From contig NZ_CP032674.1 of assembly GCF_021730305.1 (NCBI RefSeq), positions 4,015,001-4,079,000 of the forward strand: a DNA stretch of 64,000 nucleotides, in the 5' to 3' direction. The stretch's first letter is position 1; each line of letters opens with the position of its first letter. Below, in pieces: positions 17,523 through 27,513 of this stretch. The stretch comes from Xanthobacter sp. YC-JY1. Lineage in GTDB: Bacteria; Pseudomonadota; Alphaproteobacteria; Rhizobiales; Xanthobacteraceae. The notes beneath the pieces are model-generated. The model was not told where the DNA came from. It made no database searches and saw only the letters and a list, made by a program, of their open reading frames with translations. The translations under genes and the position numbers were made by a program.

Positions 17523-18278
17523 ATGGCAGAAACCCCGTCCACCTCCTCGCCACCCCCGCACGAACCGCGCCGAACGCCTCGCGCGAAATGGGCTGCCTTC
17601 GCCACAGGCGCGGCCATTCTGGTGGCCCTCCCGGGCGGCCCCGGCGCCGCCGAGCCGCGCCAGAAGCTCACGGTGGTGGAGCTGTTCACCAGCCAAGGCT
17701 GCTCCTCCTGCCCGCCAGCGGATGCAAATCTCATCGCCCTCACCCACCGGCCGGACGTGCTGGCGCTGAGCTTCAGCGTGACCTACTGGGACCGGCTCGG
17801 CTGGCGCGATACCTTCGGCAAGCCGGAATTCACCGCCCGCCAGTACACCTATGAACCCATGCTCGGCGAGCGCGGGCCGTTCACGCCGCAGATGGTGGTG
17901 AATGGCCGCCTCAGCCGCGTCGGCTACAGCCTGCCGGACATCGAGCGGGCGATCTCCTCCGCGGGTCCCGTCGTCGGTCCCGAGGTCACCATCGGCGCGC
18001 ATGACGTGGCGGTGGGGCCCGGGACCGCCCCCGCCGCGGCCGCGGACGTCTGGCTCGCGGAATACGAACCCGGCGTCATTGAGGTACCCGTCCGACGCGG
18101 CGAGAATGCCGGCCGCACCCTGCCCCATGCCCGCGTGGTGCGACGTCTGGAGCGGCTCGGCGCCTGGACCGGCACGCGCGCCCGTTACCTCAGGCCGGAT
18201 GCGGCGCCGGGCTTGCGCACCGCCATCCTGGTGCAGGCGCCTTCCGGCGGCCCCATCCTCGCAGCCGCCACCGAATGA
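17523..18278 (+). CDS. DUF1223 secreted thioredoxin-like protein
   Basis: A 251-residue protein with an N-terminal hydrophobic signal/anchor (AAFATGAAILVALPGG, residues 24-39) and a DUF1223 domain. The domain begins VVELFTSQGCSSCPPADANL, giving a CxxC (Cys-Ser-Ser-Cys) on a thioredoxin-like fold. Family members are exported proteins of unknown function, presumably redox-active in the periplasm. An AGGAG site precedes the ATG. A strong hairpin follows the stop. Confidence 0.85.
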   Translation: MAETPSTSSPPPHEPRRTPRAKWAAFATGAAILVALPGGPGAAEPRQKLTVVELFTSQGCSSCPPADANLIALTHRPDVLALSFSVTYWDRLGWRDTFGKPEFTARQYTYEPMLGERGPFTPQMVVNGRLSRVGYSLPDIERAISSAGPVVGPEVTIGAHDVAVGPGTAPAAAADVWLAEYEPGVIEVPVRRGENAGRTLPHARVVRRLERLGAWTGTRARYLRPDAAPGLRTAILVQAPSGGPILAAATE

Positions 18279-18280
18279 AA

Positions 18281-18303
18281 ACGGGCGGCTCAAGGCCGCC
18301 CGT
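18281..18303. terminator. Hairpin between convergent genes
   Basis: Nine-base-pair perfect stem ACGGGCGGC / GCCGCCCGT with a five-base loop, three bases after the DUF1223 stop and 29 bp before the end of the convergent thiolase gene. Only short A/T stretches flank it, so it may act in both directions but is not a classic U-tract terminator. Confidence 0.6.
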
Positions 18304-18331
18304 CGCATTCGTCAGACCTAAAAGCTGCGTC

Positions 18332-19504
18332 TCACTTCACCCGTTCGAGGATGGAGACGTAGTTCGCCACGGCCGCGCCGCCCATGTTGAAGACGCCGGC
18401 CACCTTGGCGCCGTCGATCTGCATGTCGCCGGCCTCGCCCATGAGCTGCATGGCGGAGAGGACGTGCATGGAGACGCCGGTAGCGCCGATGGGGTGGCCC
18501 TTGGACTTCAGGCCGCCCGAGGCGTTCACCGGCAGCTTGCCGGTCTTCTCGGTGATGCCCTCGCGCACCACCTTGTAGCCTTCGCCGGGCTTGGCGAGGC
18601 CCATAGCCTCATACTCGATCAGCTCGGCCACGGTGAAGCAGTCGTGGGTCTCGACCAGGCTGAGATCGTCCAGCGTGAGGCCGGCCTTCTCCAGCGCCTT
18701 GACCCAGGCGCGGCGGGCGCCCTCGAAGGCGATGGGATCGCGGCGCGACAGGGGCAGGATGTCGTTCACATGGGCGCGGGCGCGGAAGGCGACGGCGCGG
18801 CCGAGCGTCTCCGCCACGTCGGCAGAGGCGATTACCAGCGCCGCGGCGCCGTCGGACACCAGCGAGCAGTCGGTGCGGCGCAGGGGGCCGGCGACGTAGG
18901 GGTTCTTCTCCGAGATGGTGTTGCAGAACTCGAAGCCGAAATCCTTGCGCATCTGCGCATAGGGATTGGAAACGCCGTTCTTGTGGTTCTTGGCGGCGAT
19001 GCGGGCGAGCTCTTCCGAGCGGTCGCCGTAGCGCTGGAAATAGGTCTGCGCGATGCGGCCGAACACGCCGGCAAAGCCGCCCTCGATGTCCGCCTCTTCC
19101 TTGCGATAGGAGGCATTGAGCAGGATGTCGCCGACCTCGGCGGTGGGCTTCGCCGTCATCTTCTCGGCGCCGATCACGAGGGCAATGCGGCCCTGCCCGC
19201 TCTCGATATAATTAAGCGCGGAATGGATGGCGGCCGAGCCGGTAGCGCAGGCGTTCTCCAGGCGCACGGCCGGCACATGGGCCAGCTCCGGCACGGAGAG
19301 GGCCGGCATGGCGCCCTGGAAATCCTGCTTCTGGAAGCCGGCGTTGAACACGCCCACATGGATCGAATCCACGTCCTGCGGGGAAAGGCCCGCATGCTCG
19401 ATGGCGGCGCCGGCCACCCGGCCCATCAGGGCCTCGGTGTCCGCGTCCTCGAGCTTGCCGAAGGGCGAGTGCGCCCAGCCTACGATGGCGGCCTTGCTGT
19501 CCAT
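18332..19504 (-). CDS. Thiolase family protein (SCP2-thiolase type)
   Basis: A 390-residue acetyl-CoA acyltransferase-like protein. The nucleophilic cysteine lies in ENACATGSAAI, His in ETHDCFTVAE, and the Gly-rich GGLKSKGHPIGATG carries the second catalytic His. The C-terminal segment is FNMGGAAVANY, without the second cysteine of classical thiolases (CxG), which is the pattern of SCP2-type thiolases. It may act on unusual or branched acyl-CoAs. The next gene on the strand, fhs, lies 87 bp upstream, and no acyl-CoA partner gene is adjacent. Confidence 0.88.
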   Translation of the reverse strand: MDSKAAIVGWAHSPFGKLEDADTEALMGRVAGAAIEHAGLSPQDVDSIHVGVFNAGFQKQDFQGAMPALSVPELAHVPAVRLENACATGSAAIHSALNYIESGQGRIALVIGAEKMTAKPTAEVGDILLNASYRKEEADIEGGFAGVFGRIAQTYFQRYGDRSEELARIAAKNHKNGVSNPYAQMRKDFGFEFCNTISEKNPYVAGPLRRTDCSLVSDGAAALVIASADVAETLGRAVAFRARAHVNDILPLSRRDPIAFEGARRAWVKALEKAGLTLDDLSLVETHDCFTVAELIEYEAMGLAKPGEGYKVVREGITEKTGKLPVNASGGLKSKGHPIGATGVSMHVLSAMQLMGEAGDMQIDGAKVAGVFNMGGAAVANYVSILERVK

Positions 19505-19591
19505 GTTCGTCTCCCGCGGCGTGACACCGCTTTGGTTTTGATGGCGTTCAGATAGGGATGCGCGGCGCCTTATGCCACCGCCGCGCTGGGT

Positions 19592-21289
19592 TCACGACAG
19601 GCCGGCGATAAAGCCGTCCGGCATGACGAAGATGTCCTGGGCGGCCGGCGCGGAGGGCAGGCCCGGCATGGTCATGATGTCGCCGGCGAGCGCCACCACG
19701 AAGCCGGCACCGGCGGAAAGGCGCACCTCGCGAATGGGCAGCGTGTGGCCGGTGGGCGCGTTGCGCGCGGTGGGATCGGCGGAGAAGGAATACTGCGTCT
19801 TCGCCATGCACACCGGCAGGTCGCCGAAACCCGCCAGCTCGTATTCCTTGAGCTTCGCTGTCGCGGCGGAGGAAAAATCGACCCGCTCCGCCCGGTAGAT
19901 CTCGCGGGCGATGGTCTCGATCTTCTCCCGGAGCGGCAGTTCTGAGGGATAGAGATATTCGAACTTCGGCCGGCGGGCGAGCAGGTCGAGGACGGCGTGG
20001 GCGAGGTCCAGCGCCCCCTCCCCGCCCCGGGCCCAGTGCCCGCACGGGAAGACATCGACGCCCTCGGCCGCCAGCGCCGCGTGCACAGCTTCCAGTTCCT
20101 CCGGCGTATCGCCGGTGAAATGGTTCAGCGCCACCACGACCGGCAGGCCGAACTTCTTCAGGTTCTCCACGTGCCGCTTGAGGTTGCCGCAGCCGAGCGT
20201 CACCGCCGCCGCATCCGGCGTGCCGAGTTCCTTGAGCGGGACGCCGCCATGCATCTTCAGCGCGCGCACCGTCGCCACCACCACCGCCGCCGAGGGCACG
20301 AGCCCGGCCTGCCGGCACTTGATGTCGAGGAACTTCTCCGCGCCGAGATCGGCGCCGAAGCCGGCTTCCGTCACCACCACATCGGCGAGGCCGAGGGCGG
20401 TGCGCGTCGCCATCACCGAATTGCAGCCGTGGGCGATGTTGGCGAACGGGCCGCCATGGACGAGGGCCGGGGTGCCCTCCAGCGTCTGCACCAGGTTCGG
20501 CTGGAACGCATCCTTGAGCAGCGCCACCATGGCGCCGACGCCGCCCAGTTCCTCGGCGCGCACCATGCGGCGGCCGCGGGTCTGGCCGATCACCATGCGC
20601 GACAGGCGCGCCTCGAGATCGGAGAGGCTGTCGGCGAGGCACAGGATGGCCATCACCTCGCTCGCCACGGTGATGTCGAAGCCGTCCTCGCGCGGATAGC
20701 CGTTGGCGGGGCCGCCGAGACCGACCGTGATCTGGCGCATCGCCCGGTCGTTAAGGTCCATCACCCGCCGCCAGCTGATGCGCCGGGCGTCGAGATCGAG
20801 GGCATTGCCCCAATGGATGTGGTTGTCGATCAGCGCCGAAAGCAAATTGTGCGCGGCGGTGATGGCGTGCAGATCGCCGGTGAAATGCAGGTTGATGTCC
20901 TGCATGGGGATGATCTGCGCCCGCCCGCCGCCGGTGGCGCCGCCCTTGGCGCCGAACACCGGGCCGAGGGAGGGCTCACGCAGGCACACGGCCGTCGAGG
21001 TGCCGAGCTGCGAGAGCGCGTCACCGAGACCGATCGTGGTGGTGGTCTTCCCCTCCCCCGCCGGGGTGGGATTGATGGCCGTGACGAGGACCAGCTGGCC
21101 GCGCGGCCGCGATTCGGCCTCGGCCACGAAATCGAGGCTGATCTTCCCCTTGTGGGGGCCGTAGCGATAGAGCGCGTCCGCCGGAATGCCGAGGTCCGCC
21201 GCCACGTCCTCTATGGGGCGCGGCCTAACGCTCGCGGCGATGGCCGCATCGGATGTGGGATCGAGCGGTCGAGCGCTTCTGTCATGCAT
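19592..21289 (-). CDS. fhs: Formate--tetrahydrofolate ligase
   Basis: A 565-residue ATP-dependent enzyme making 10-formyl-THF from formate. The nucleotide-binding loop [17 protein letters not shown] lies at residues 74-90; later conserved blocks include [19 protein letters not shown] and [11 protein letters not shown]. It feeds C1 units to purine, methionine or serine synthesis, and in methylotrophs links formate oxidation to assimilation. Together with fae at 40 kb it hints at C1 metabolism, but the genes between those pathways (mch, mtdB, fhc) are absent here. ATG at 21289. Confidence 0.95.
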   Translation of the reverse strand: MHDRSARPLDPTSDAAIAASVRPRPIEDVAADLGIPADALYRYGPHKGKISLDFVAEAESRPRGQLVLVTAINPTPAGEGKTTTTIGLGDALSQLGTSTAVCLREPSLGPVFGAKGGATGGGRAQIIPMQDINLHFTGDLHAITAAHNLLSALIDNHIHWGNALDLDARRISWRRVMDLNDRAMRQITVGLGGPANGYPREDGFDITVASEVMAILCLADSLSDLEARLSRMVIGQTRGRRMVRAEELGGVGAMVALLKDAFQPNLVQTLEGTPALVHGGPFANIAHGCNSVMATRTALGLADVVVTEAGFGADLGAEKFLDIKCRQAGLVPSAAVVVATVRALKMHGGVPLKELGTPDAAAVTLGCGNLKRHVENLKKFGLPVVVALNHFTGDTPEELEAVHAALAAEGVDVFPCGHWARGGEGALDLAHAVLDLLARRPKFEYLYPSELPLREKIETIAREIYRAERVDFSSAATAKLKEYELAGFGDLPVCMAKTQYSFSADPTARNAPTGHTLPIREVRLSAGAGFVVALAGDIMTMPGLPSAPAAQDIFVMPDGFIAGLS

Positions 21290-21323
21290 GGATTGGTTCC
21301 CGAACGGGCGCCGACCCTAGCGG

Positions 21324-21366
21324 CTCGGCCCGCGGCTGAAAAGCGCGGGCCGAGGCAAAATTGCCT
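21324..21366. promoter_or_regulatory. Stem-loop and palindrome upstream of fhs
   Basis: In the 132-bp gap between the TPR gene and fhs there is an 11-bp perfect stem (CTCGGCCCGCG at 21324-21334 with its complement at 21344-21354, nine-base loop) abutting a perfect palindrome AGGCAA-AA-TTGCCT at 21353-21366. The first could terminate the TPR transcript, though no U-tract follows; the second resembles an operator for fhs. Confidence 0.4.
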
Positions 21367-21421
21367 TGCTTTTGCGCTCCGGGAGGCCACGCAGCGCCAT
21401 TTTGGGGAGCTTCAGGCGGCC

Positions 21422-23161
21422 TCAGCCGCCTTTCTGCTGCTCCTCGGCCTTGCGGACCGGAGCCGGCTGGTCGACCGAATCGAGCCCCTTGTTGATCTTC
21501 TGCACAATCTTGGCGAGATCATCCGGCTCGGGCTTCAGGTCGCGGGCGTGGTTCCACTGGAAGCCCGCCTCAAGCTTGCGCCCCACCTTCCAGTAGGCGT
21601 CGCCCAGGTGGTCGTTGATGACCGGGTCCTGCGGCATAAGCTCGATGGCGCGCTCCAGCTGCACCACGGCGTCGTCATAGCGGCCGAGGCGGTAATAGGC
21701 CCAGCCGAGGCTGTCGACGATGGGACCGTCATCAGGCCGCAGCTTGGCCGCCTTGCGGATCATGTCGAGGCCCTGATCCAGGTTGGTGCCCTGGTCCACC
21801 CACGAATAGCCGAGATAGTTCAGCACGTGGGGCTGGTCCGGATTGAGCTCCAGCGCCTTCTTCAGGTCGGCCTCGGCGGCCGGCCAGTTCTTCGAGCGCT
21901 CGTTGCACACGCCGCGGAAGTAGAACAGGGCCCAGTTGCCGCGCGCGGGCTGGGGAATGAGGGCGATGGCCTTGGAATAGGTGCCCGCGCACTCGGAGAA
22001 CATCTTGCGCGTCTGCTGGATCTTGCCGAGCGCGATGATGGCCTCGATGTCCTTGGGGTCGGCCGCGATCATCTTCTCCAGCTGGGCGCGGGCTTCCTTG
22101 TAGTGGTCCGTCGCGTCCAGGTTGACCGCCAGCTGCACCTGGGCGTTGCGCTTCAGGGGCGAGGAATCGGGCACGGTCTCGTAGACCTCGATGGCCTTCG
22201 CCGGCTGCTTCAGCTGCTCGTAGAGGTCGGCCAGCGTCAGGCTGGCGAAGGGGTGCTCGGGATAGAGCCAGATGGCGAGCTGGAGATAGACGAGGGCGAG
22301 ATCCTCGCCCCCCTGCCGCCCGAGCGTCGCGCCCAGGCCATAGAGCACCTCGGAGGAGCCCTCCTGCGCGGTCTTCACCAGTGGCGGCAGCTGCTTTCCG
22401 GCCTTCAGTTCCTTGATGGCCGCGAGCACGATGGGGTGGTTCGGCAGTTGCTTGTCGAACGCGGCATAGGCGGCGAGCGCCGCCTCGGTATTGTCGTTGC
22501 GCGAGGCCCAGCGGGCATAGGCATCGATGGCGCGCAGGGAGCCGGGATCGGCCTTCATGGCCGCCTCCAGCCGGCGCCCGGCCTCCTTCTTCTGCCCGGC
22601 CGCGTCGAGGATGAGGCCGGCGTGCAGCTCCTTCATGGGCGCGTACCAGTCGGGCCCGTCCAAGCGGTCGATCAGCTCCACCGCGCCCTTGGTGTTCCCG
22701 GAGCCGAAGAAGGTCCAGGCAGCGAGCAAAGTGGCGGTGAGATCGCCGATGGGACCGCGCACCGAAAGCGCGAGGTTGGTGCGGGCGGTCTGGTAGTGGC
22801 CCTTCTTGATGGAGCGCACGGCGAGCGCGAGACGGGCGACGCGATGGGTGCGGTCGATCTTCACCAGACGGTCGGCGAGCTTCATCGCGTCGTCGATCTG
22901 GCCGTCCATGAGCATCGCGAAGAAGGTCCGCTCCAGGATCTCCTCGTTGCGCGCATCGAGCTTCATCAGGTTGCGCAGATAGACGACGGCGGCGTCCTGG
23001 TCGCGCTCGGTGCTGGCCAGCCGGGCGGCGAGGTAGTTGCCCGCGAGCGAGGTATCGAAATCAGGCACAGCCTCGGCCCGGGCGAGACCCGGCGACAGAG
23101 TGAGCACCGCAGCAAGGCCGGCCGCCAGGGCCGCGGAGAAGGTGGAGCGTCGTGTCGTCAC
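21422..23161 (-). CDS. Secreted tetratricopeptide-repeat protein
   Basis: A 579-residue protein with a Sec signal peptide (basic RR start, hydrophobic LAAGLAAVLTLSPGLARA, cleavage near ARA-EA) followed by many TPR-like helical pairs through to the C-terminus (for example PKDIEAIIALGKIQQ, DQPHVLNYLGYSWVDQG, DGPIVDSLGWAYYRLGRYDD). It ends in a Lys/Gln-rich tail. The chosen start is GTG at 23161, the only one giving a signal peptide; earlier in-frame codons are non-conserved. TPR proteins of this layout in rhizobia are envelope scaffolds; partner unknown. Confidence 0.85.
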   Translation of the reverse strand: MTTRRSTFSAALAAGLAAVLTLSPGLARAEAVPDFDTSLAGNYLAARLASTERDQDAAVVYLRNLMKLDARNEEILERTFFAMLMDGQIDDAMKLADRLVKIDRTHRVARLALAVRSIKKGHYQTARTNLALSVRGPIGDLTATLLAAWTFFGSGNTKGAVELIDRLDGPDWYAPMKELHAGLILDAAGQKKEAGRRLEAAMKADPGSLRAIDAYARWASRNDNTEAALAAYAAFDKQLPNHPIVLAAIKELKAGKQLPPLVKTAQEGSSEVLYGLGATLGRQGGEDLALVYLQLAIWLYPEHPFASLTLADLYEQLKQPAKAIEVYETVPDSSPLKRNAQVQLAVNLDATDHYKEARAQLEKMIAADPKDIEAIIALGKIQQTRKMFSECAGTYSKAIALIPQPARGNWALFYFRGVCNERSKNWPAAEADLKKALELNPDQPHVLNYLGYSWVDQGTNLDQGLDMIRKAAKLRPDDGPIVDSLGWAYYRLGRYDDAVVQLERAIELMPQDPVINDHLGDAYWKVGRKLEAGFQWNHARDLKPEPDDLAKIVQKINKGLDSVDQPAPVRKAEEQQKGG

Positions 23162-23339
23162 CGATGATCTGTCCTGAAAGCCGGGCCCTGCGGGCGTTGT
23201 CGCGCGAAATCCAAGCGGGGCGAGATGGCGTGAGGATGGCGGCTTTCCTGTGGCACCGCAAGTTACGTGGGAGTCATGAATCACCGGTGTTCCCAAGGGC
23301 CGGTTGCGGCGGCGTGTGCGGCGCGGCATAAGCCGCCCC

Positions 23340-24209
23340 ATGGAAACCTTGCGGACGCGCGCTCCGGCGAAGATCAACCTGACCTTGCGCATCATCGGAC
23401 GGCGCACGGATGGGTTTCACGATCTCGCGAGTCTCGTGGTCTTTTCCGGCGCTGCGGATCTCCTCTCGCTCACGCCCGATGCCGCGCTCTCGCTGACCGT
23501 GAAAGGGCGTACCGCGGCGGCAGCAGGGCCGGATGCGGACAATCTGGTGCTGCGTGCCGCGCGCGCCTTTTCCGCCGAAGTGCCGGGGGCGCAGCTCGGC
23601 GCGTTCCTTCTGGAGAAGCGGTTGCCGGTGGCGGCGGGGCTCGGCGGCGGCTCGTCCGATGCCGCAGCGGCACTGCGCCTGCTGGGCCGCCTCAACGGCC
23701 TTGCCCCCGATGACCCGCGCCTGTTCGCCGCAGCTCGCGCCACGGGGTCCGACGTGCCGGTGTGCCTCGATCCGCGCGCGCGGTTGATGGAAGGGGTCGG
23801 CGACATGCTCTCCCCGCCGCTTGCTTTGCCGCCGCTCGCCGGGGTGCTGGTGAATTGCGGGGTGGCGGTGCCGACCGCCGCCGTGTTCCGCCAGCTTGGC
23901 CTTTTGCCAGGCGCGGCGTTCAACGGGCCGTCCCTTCCCGCCGTCCTGCCCGCTGGCCGTGCGGAGCTGGTGGCCGCCATCGCCGCCGTGCCCAACGATC
24001 TGGAGCCGCCGGCCGTGGCCGTGGCGCCGAAGATCGCCGAGGTCATCGACCGCCTTGCGGCCCAGCCGGAGGCGCGGCTGGTGCGCATGTCCGGCTCGGG
24101 CGCCACGGTGTTTGCCTTGACGGACGATTGCCGGGCCGCCGCGGCGCTGGCACGGCGGGTGCTTGCCGCGGAGCCGGACTGGTGGGTGAAGCCCACCATT
24201 CTGCGGTGA
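23340..24209 (+). CDS. ispE: 4-diphosphocytidyl-2-C-methyl-D-erythritol kinase
   Basis: GHMP-family kinase of 289 residues for the non-mevalonate isoprenoid pathway. [11 protein letters not shown] marks the N-terminal substrate site, and the ATP-binding loop is [27 protein letters not shown] near the C-terminus is also conserved. The ATG at 23340 matches the family start. It diverges from the TPR gene and is followed 22 bp later by the YnfA gene. Confidence 0.94.
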   Translation: METLRTRAPAKINLTLRIIGRRTDGFHDLASLVVFSGAADLLSLTPDAALSLTVKGRTAAAAGPDADNLVLRAARAFSAEVPGAQLGAFLLEKRLPVAAGLGGGSSDAAAALRLLGRLNGLAPDDPRLFAAARATGSDVPVCLDPRARLMEGVGDMLSPPLALPPLAGVLVNCGVAVPTAAVFRQLGLLPGAAFNGPSLPAVLPAGRAELVAAIAAVPNDLEPPAVAVAPKIAEVIDRLAAQPEARLVRMSGSGATVFALTDDCRAAAALARRVLAAEPDWWVKPTILR

Positions 24210-24231
24210 CCGTTCGGAGAGGGTGAAAACC

Positions 24232-24567
24232 ATGGCGCTGCCGTTGTCGACGCTCATCGCCTTCGGGGTCGCCGCCTTCTGCGAGATCGCCGGGTGCTTC
24301 GCCTTCTGGCAGGTGGTGCGCCACGGGGTGACGCCGCTGTGGCTGCTGGCGGGGCTCTTGAGCCTCGCAGCCTTTGCCTGGGCCCTGACCTTTGTGGACT
24401 CGGAGGCTGCGGGGCGGGCGTTCGCCGCTTATGGCGGCATCTACATCATCGCCTCGCTGGCGTGGCTGTGGAGCGTCGAGGGCGTGCGGCCGGACCGCTG
24501 GGACGCGGCCGGCGCGCTGCTCTGCCTCGCCGGAGCGGCGGTGATCGTGCTCGGCCCGCGCGGGTGA
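24232..24567 (+). CDS. YnfA family (UPF0060) membrane protein
   Basis: A 111-residue inner-membrane protein with four spans, belonging to the YnfA/UPF0060 family, structurally related to small multidrug resistance transporters. [15 protein letters not shown], with its in-membrane Glu, and [15 protein letters not shown] are the diagnostic segments. The ATG at 24232 is well spaced from GGAGAGGG; a GTG at 24223 is a possible alternative. Transport activity in the family is suggested but not settled. Confidence 0.88.
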   Translation: MALPLSTLIAFGVAAFCEIAGCFAFWQVVRHGVTPLWLLAGLLSLAAFAWALTFVDSEAAGRAFAAYGGIYIIASLAWLWSVEGVRPDRWDAAGALLCLAGAAVIVLGPRG

Positions 24568-24582
24568 AGGGGCGCGATACGG

Positions 24583-24602
24583 GCGCGGGTCAAAGCCCGC
24601 GC
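24583..24602. terminator. Weak hairpin between convergent genes
   Basis: Seven-base-pair stem GCGCGGG / CCCGCGC with a six-base loop lies between the YnfA stop and the convergent DUF2339 stop. There is no U-tract; it is a candidate bidirectional stop only. Confidence 0.35.
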
Positions 24603-24624
24603 GGCGCTTGAGCCAGGCAACGCA

Positions 24625-27378
24625 TCACGCCGGAGGCGGCGCCTCCGGCGCTGCCGGCCGGCTCTTCTCCCGCGCCAGCAGGCGCTGATAGACCCAGCCC
24701 ATGGCCACCAGCACCAGCCCGAGGCCGATGAAGGACACGGCGCGCAGCACACCTTCCAAATCCGCCATGTCGGAGAGGAAAACCTTCAGCACGGTGGCCA
24801 CCATCACCGCCGCCGAGGCGAGGCGCAGGCTGCGCGAGCCGCGCCACAGGCCGAGGGCCAGCAGCACCATGCCGAACACCAGCCACGCCGCCGACCACGC
24901 ATACCATTCGGCGGAGGAGATGGCCTCGCCCGAGAGCACCGGCCCCTGGAACAGGCGGCTCACCTCCAGCGTGACATAAGCGAGGGCCAGCACCCCGGCG
25001 ATCGCCCGCGCCGCCGTCCGCACCTTGGGGCGGGTCTCAGGCTGGCCGGCCGCGAAGGCCACGGCGAGGCCGGCGGGCAGGGCATAGGCGATGAGGAGAT
25101 CGTTGAAGATCGGCCCGCCGACCGCCTCGCCCGTCGCGAACGGATTGGTCTCGATGAGGCCGTTGAGGGCGCAGACGGTCGCCGCTGCCGCCACGATGTC
25201 CGAGAACAGCCGGTAGAAGCCGCGTCCGGTGACGTTGGCGAGGCGCGAGAGGCCCACCGCATAGGCGCCATAGACCACCGCCAGCAGGCCGGTTTCGAAC
25301 AGCCGGGTGCCGACCGCATAGATGTCACCGCCATGGGCGAGGTGGCGCACTTCGGTCGCCGCCAGCAGCATGGCGAAGATGAGGGCGAGGCACTCATGCA
25401 CCCGCCGCGCCCAGTCGTCTTTGCTCTTGGCGAGGAAGTAGGCCGCACCGGCAAAGGCGAGCGCCGGCACGCCATAGCCCCACAGCAGCCAGTTGAAGAT
25501 GGGCGTCGCGCCCGGATCGGTGGCGATGGTGGGCAGCCAGATGATGCGCGAGAGCACGACGACGCCGAGGGCCGCCGAAAACTGCCGCAGCCCCGGCAGC
25601 GGGCGGACGGTGGAGACCCAGGCGACGCCGCAGGCGGCGAGCGCGAGGCTCACCGTGAGCCAGCCCTTCTCCAGCGCGAAGGTAAGCGCCAGCGACAGGC
25701 TCACCACGCCCGCGGCGGCGAACACGGTGGCCGCATGGGTGCGCGCGCCCTTCAGAAGCCGTTCGGCGCCGAGGGTGAAGAGGAAGGCGAGCGCCAGCGC
25801 CAGCGCCGCAAAGGGCAGGCTGCGCTCCAGCTCCGTGAGCCGCGCATAGGCGGCGATCAGCATCAGCACCGGGCCGACCGTACCCGTCACCGCCCAGCCG
25901 AGCACCGTGCGGCTGCGTCCCCCCCGTCCGGCCCCCAGCGCCCCGGCGGACAGCATCAGCGCACCCATGGCGAAGGCGAATACCATGAAATGGCCGATGG
26001 AGAGACGCTCCGGCTCGGCCACCGCACCGGCCATGGGGCCGGCGGGCGCAAGGGTGGAGCCGGCATCGGGCGGGAACACCCATTGGGTGAGGATGGCCGG
26101 GGCCAACAGCGCCACCGCGAAGGTCGCGAAGGTCATCGGCCGCACCCGCCACGCCAGCGCGAGCACGCCGACCGCACCGACGACGAACACCGCCAGCGGC
26201 CCGGCGGCGACATTCCCGTCCACCGCTGCGGCGGCGGTGACGGCAAGCGCGCCAACGGCACCGAGGATGGAGACCGGCTCCGGCCGCTCGCCCGCCTCCG
26301 GCCCCCACAGGAAGCCCGGCGCCAGAAGCGCAGCGGTGAGTGCCAGCAGCACGAGACCGAGTGCGCCGGAGGCGGTCACCGCCTGCGGCACCTCGAAGGC
26401 GATGAGGGTGAGGCCCCAGGCCACCATGCCGGCAATGGCGAGGAGCGCGAGCCCCCTCCAGCGCCGGATGCGTGCCACGCCCAGCGCGCTCGCCCCGACC
26501 ACGGCAATGAGCAGCGCCACGCCCCAGGCGTTGGGCGAACTGGTGGTGACGAGGAAGGGCGTCAGTGCCGCACCGACGAAACCGAGCGCGCCCAGCGCCG
26601 GCCCGTGCAGCAGGGCCGCCAGCAGGGTGGCGACACCGGTGGCGGCGAGCAGCAGGAAGGCGGCCTGCGGCGGAATGAGGTGGTAGAGCTCATAGGCCGC
26701 GAAGATGCTGCCGAAGGCGGTCATGGTGCCGGCGGCGGTGAGGATGCTCGGCACGTCCGGCACCAGCCCGCGCAGGTTGGTGATGGGCGCGGCGGGGTCC
26801 TTGCCCTCACGACGGCGCAGCCATTCGCCCGCACCGAGCAGCACCAGCGCCAGCAGCAGGCCGAGGCTGACCCGCAAGCCCGGCCCGATCAGATCCTGCT
26901 CCACCGCGAAACGCACCAGGAACACGCCACCCAGCGCCAAAGCGAGGCCGCCGACCCACACCGCCCAGCGCGCGCCGACCTTTTCCTCGAAGCCGGCCAG
27001 CCGCTCCTTGAGCTTGGCAGCATCAATGGCAGGGGGAGGCGGAACGACCTTCTGCGTCGATTCTGGTTGCAGGCGCGCATGCGGGACAGCGGGCGATGCG
27101 CCACCCTCGTCGGCGGGAGCAACTGGCGCCGGAGGCTCGGGCGGCCGGGCGAGCCGCGCCAGCGGGCTTTCCTTCGGCTGCGGCATCTCGGCCGGCGGCA
27201 GGGGGGTCCATGCCGGCGAGGCGGCGGCCGGCGCAAGCCCCGCATGGGCCTCGAGTGCCGCGACCCGCGCCTCCAGCAGGCGGATGCGCCCCCGGCTGCG
27301 CAGCGCCATGATGAAGCCCACGAGGGCCATCACCGGAAAGGCGAGGACCACCAGAACAAGAAGCGCCCACTCATCCAT
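24625..27378 (-). CDS. DUF2339 polytopic membrane protein
   Basis: A very large membrane protein of 917 residues. An N-terminal span (residues 5-26) leads into a short coiled coil (IRLLEARVAALEAH) and a Pro/Ala-rich linker to about residue 115. After that a dense series of more than twenty hydrophobic segments continues to the C-terminus, as in DUF2339 proteins. PITNLRGLVPDVPSILTAAG is a typical hydrophilic loop of the family. Function is unknown; a transporter or envelope role is speculation. ATG at 27378. Confidence 0.88.
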   Translation of the reverse strand: MDEWALLVLVVLAFPVMALVGFIMALRSRGRIRLLEARVAALEAHAGLAPAAASPAWTPLPPAEMPQPKESPLARLARPPEPPAPVAPADEGGASPAVPHARLQPESTQKVVPPPPAIDAAKLKERLAGFEEKVGARWAVWVGGLALALGGVFLVRFAVEQDLIGPGLRVSLGLLLALVLLGAGEWLRRREGKDPAAPITNLRGLVPDVPSILTAAGTMTAFGSIFAAYELYHLIPPQAAFLLLAATGVATLLAALLHGPALGALGFVGAALTPFLVTTSSPNAWGVALLIAVVGASALGVARIRRWRGLALLAIAGMVAWGLTLIAFEVPQAVTASGALGLVLLALTAALLAPGFLWGPEAGERPEPVSILGAVGALAVTAAAAVDGNVAAGPLAVFVVGAVGVLALAWRVRPMTFATFAVALLAPAILTQWVFPPDAGSTLAPAGPMAGAVAEPERLSIGHFMVFAFAMGALMLSAGALGAGRGGRSRTVLGWAVTGTVGPVLMLIAAYARLTELERSLPFAALALALAFLFTLGAERLLKGARTHAATVFAAAGVVSLSLALTFALEKGWLTVSLALAACGVAWVSTVRPLPGLRQFSAALGVVVLSRIIWLPTIATDPGATPIFNWLLWGYGVPALAFAGAAYFLAKSKDDWARRVHECLALIFAMLLAATEVRHLAHGGDIYAVGTRLFETGLLAVVYGAYAVGLSRLANVTGRGFYRLFSDIVAAAATVCALNGLIETNPFATGEAVGGPIFNDLLIAYALPAGLAVAFAAGQPETRPKVRTAARAIAGVLALAYVTLEVSRLFQGPVLSGEAISSAEWYAWSAAWLVFGMVLLALGLWRGSRSLRLASAAVMVATVLKVFLSDMADLEGVLRAVSFIGLGLVLVAMGWVYQRLLAREKSRPAAPEAPPPA

Positions 27379-27513
27379 CGCGACCAGCCCGGTTGTGCCC
27401 CGCGCAACCGTAACGTCAGCGCCGCCGCGTGGCTAGACACCTCCGGCTAAGTGCTCACAAGGAAAAGAAAAATTGCAGCCGAAACGGCGGCGGTAGGATG
27501 GCGCCTCCATCCC

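Noticed and set aside
21290-21421. Tetrahydrofolate riboswitch before fhs
   Set aside because: The stem-loop and palindrome are simple dyads; I cannot find the multi-stem folate riboswitch layout.
19997-23167. A 1056-codon plus-strand frame across fhs and the TPR gene
   Set aside because: Antisense to two well-supported genes; composition is Arg/Gly/His-biased and shows no domain.
25333-27450. A 705-codon plus-strand frame antisense to the DUF2339 gene
   Set aside because: Highly charged, repetitive Arg/Glu/Gly composition typical of an antisense shadow of a membrane protein gene.
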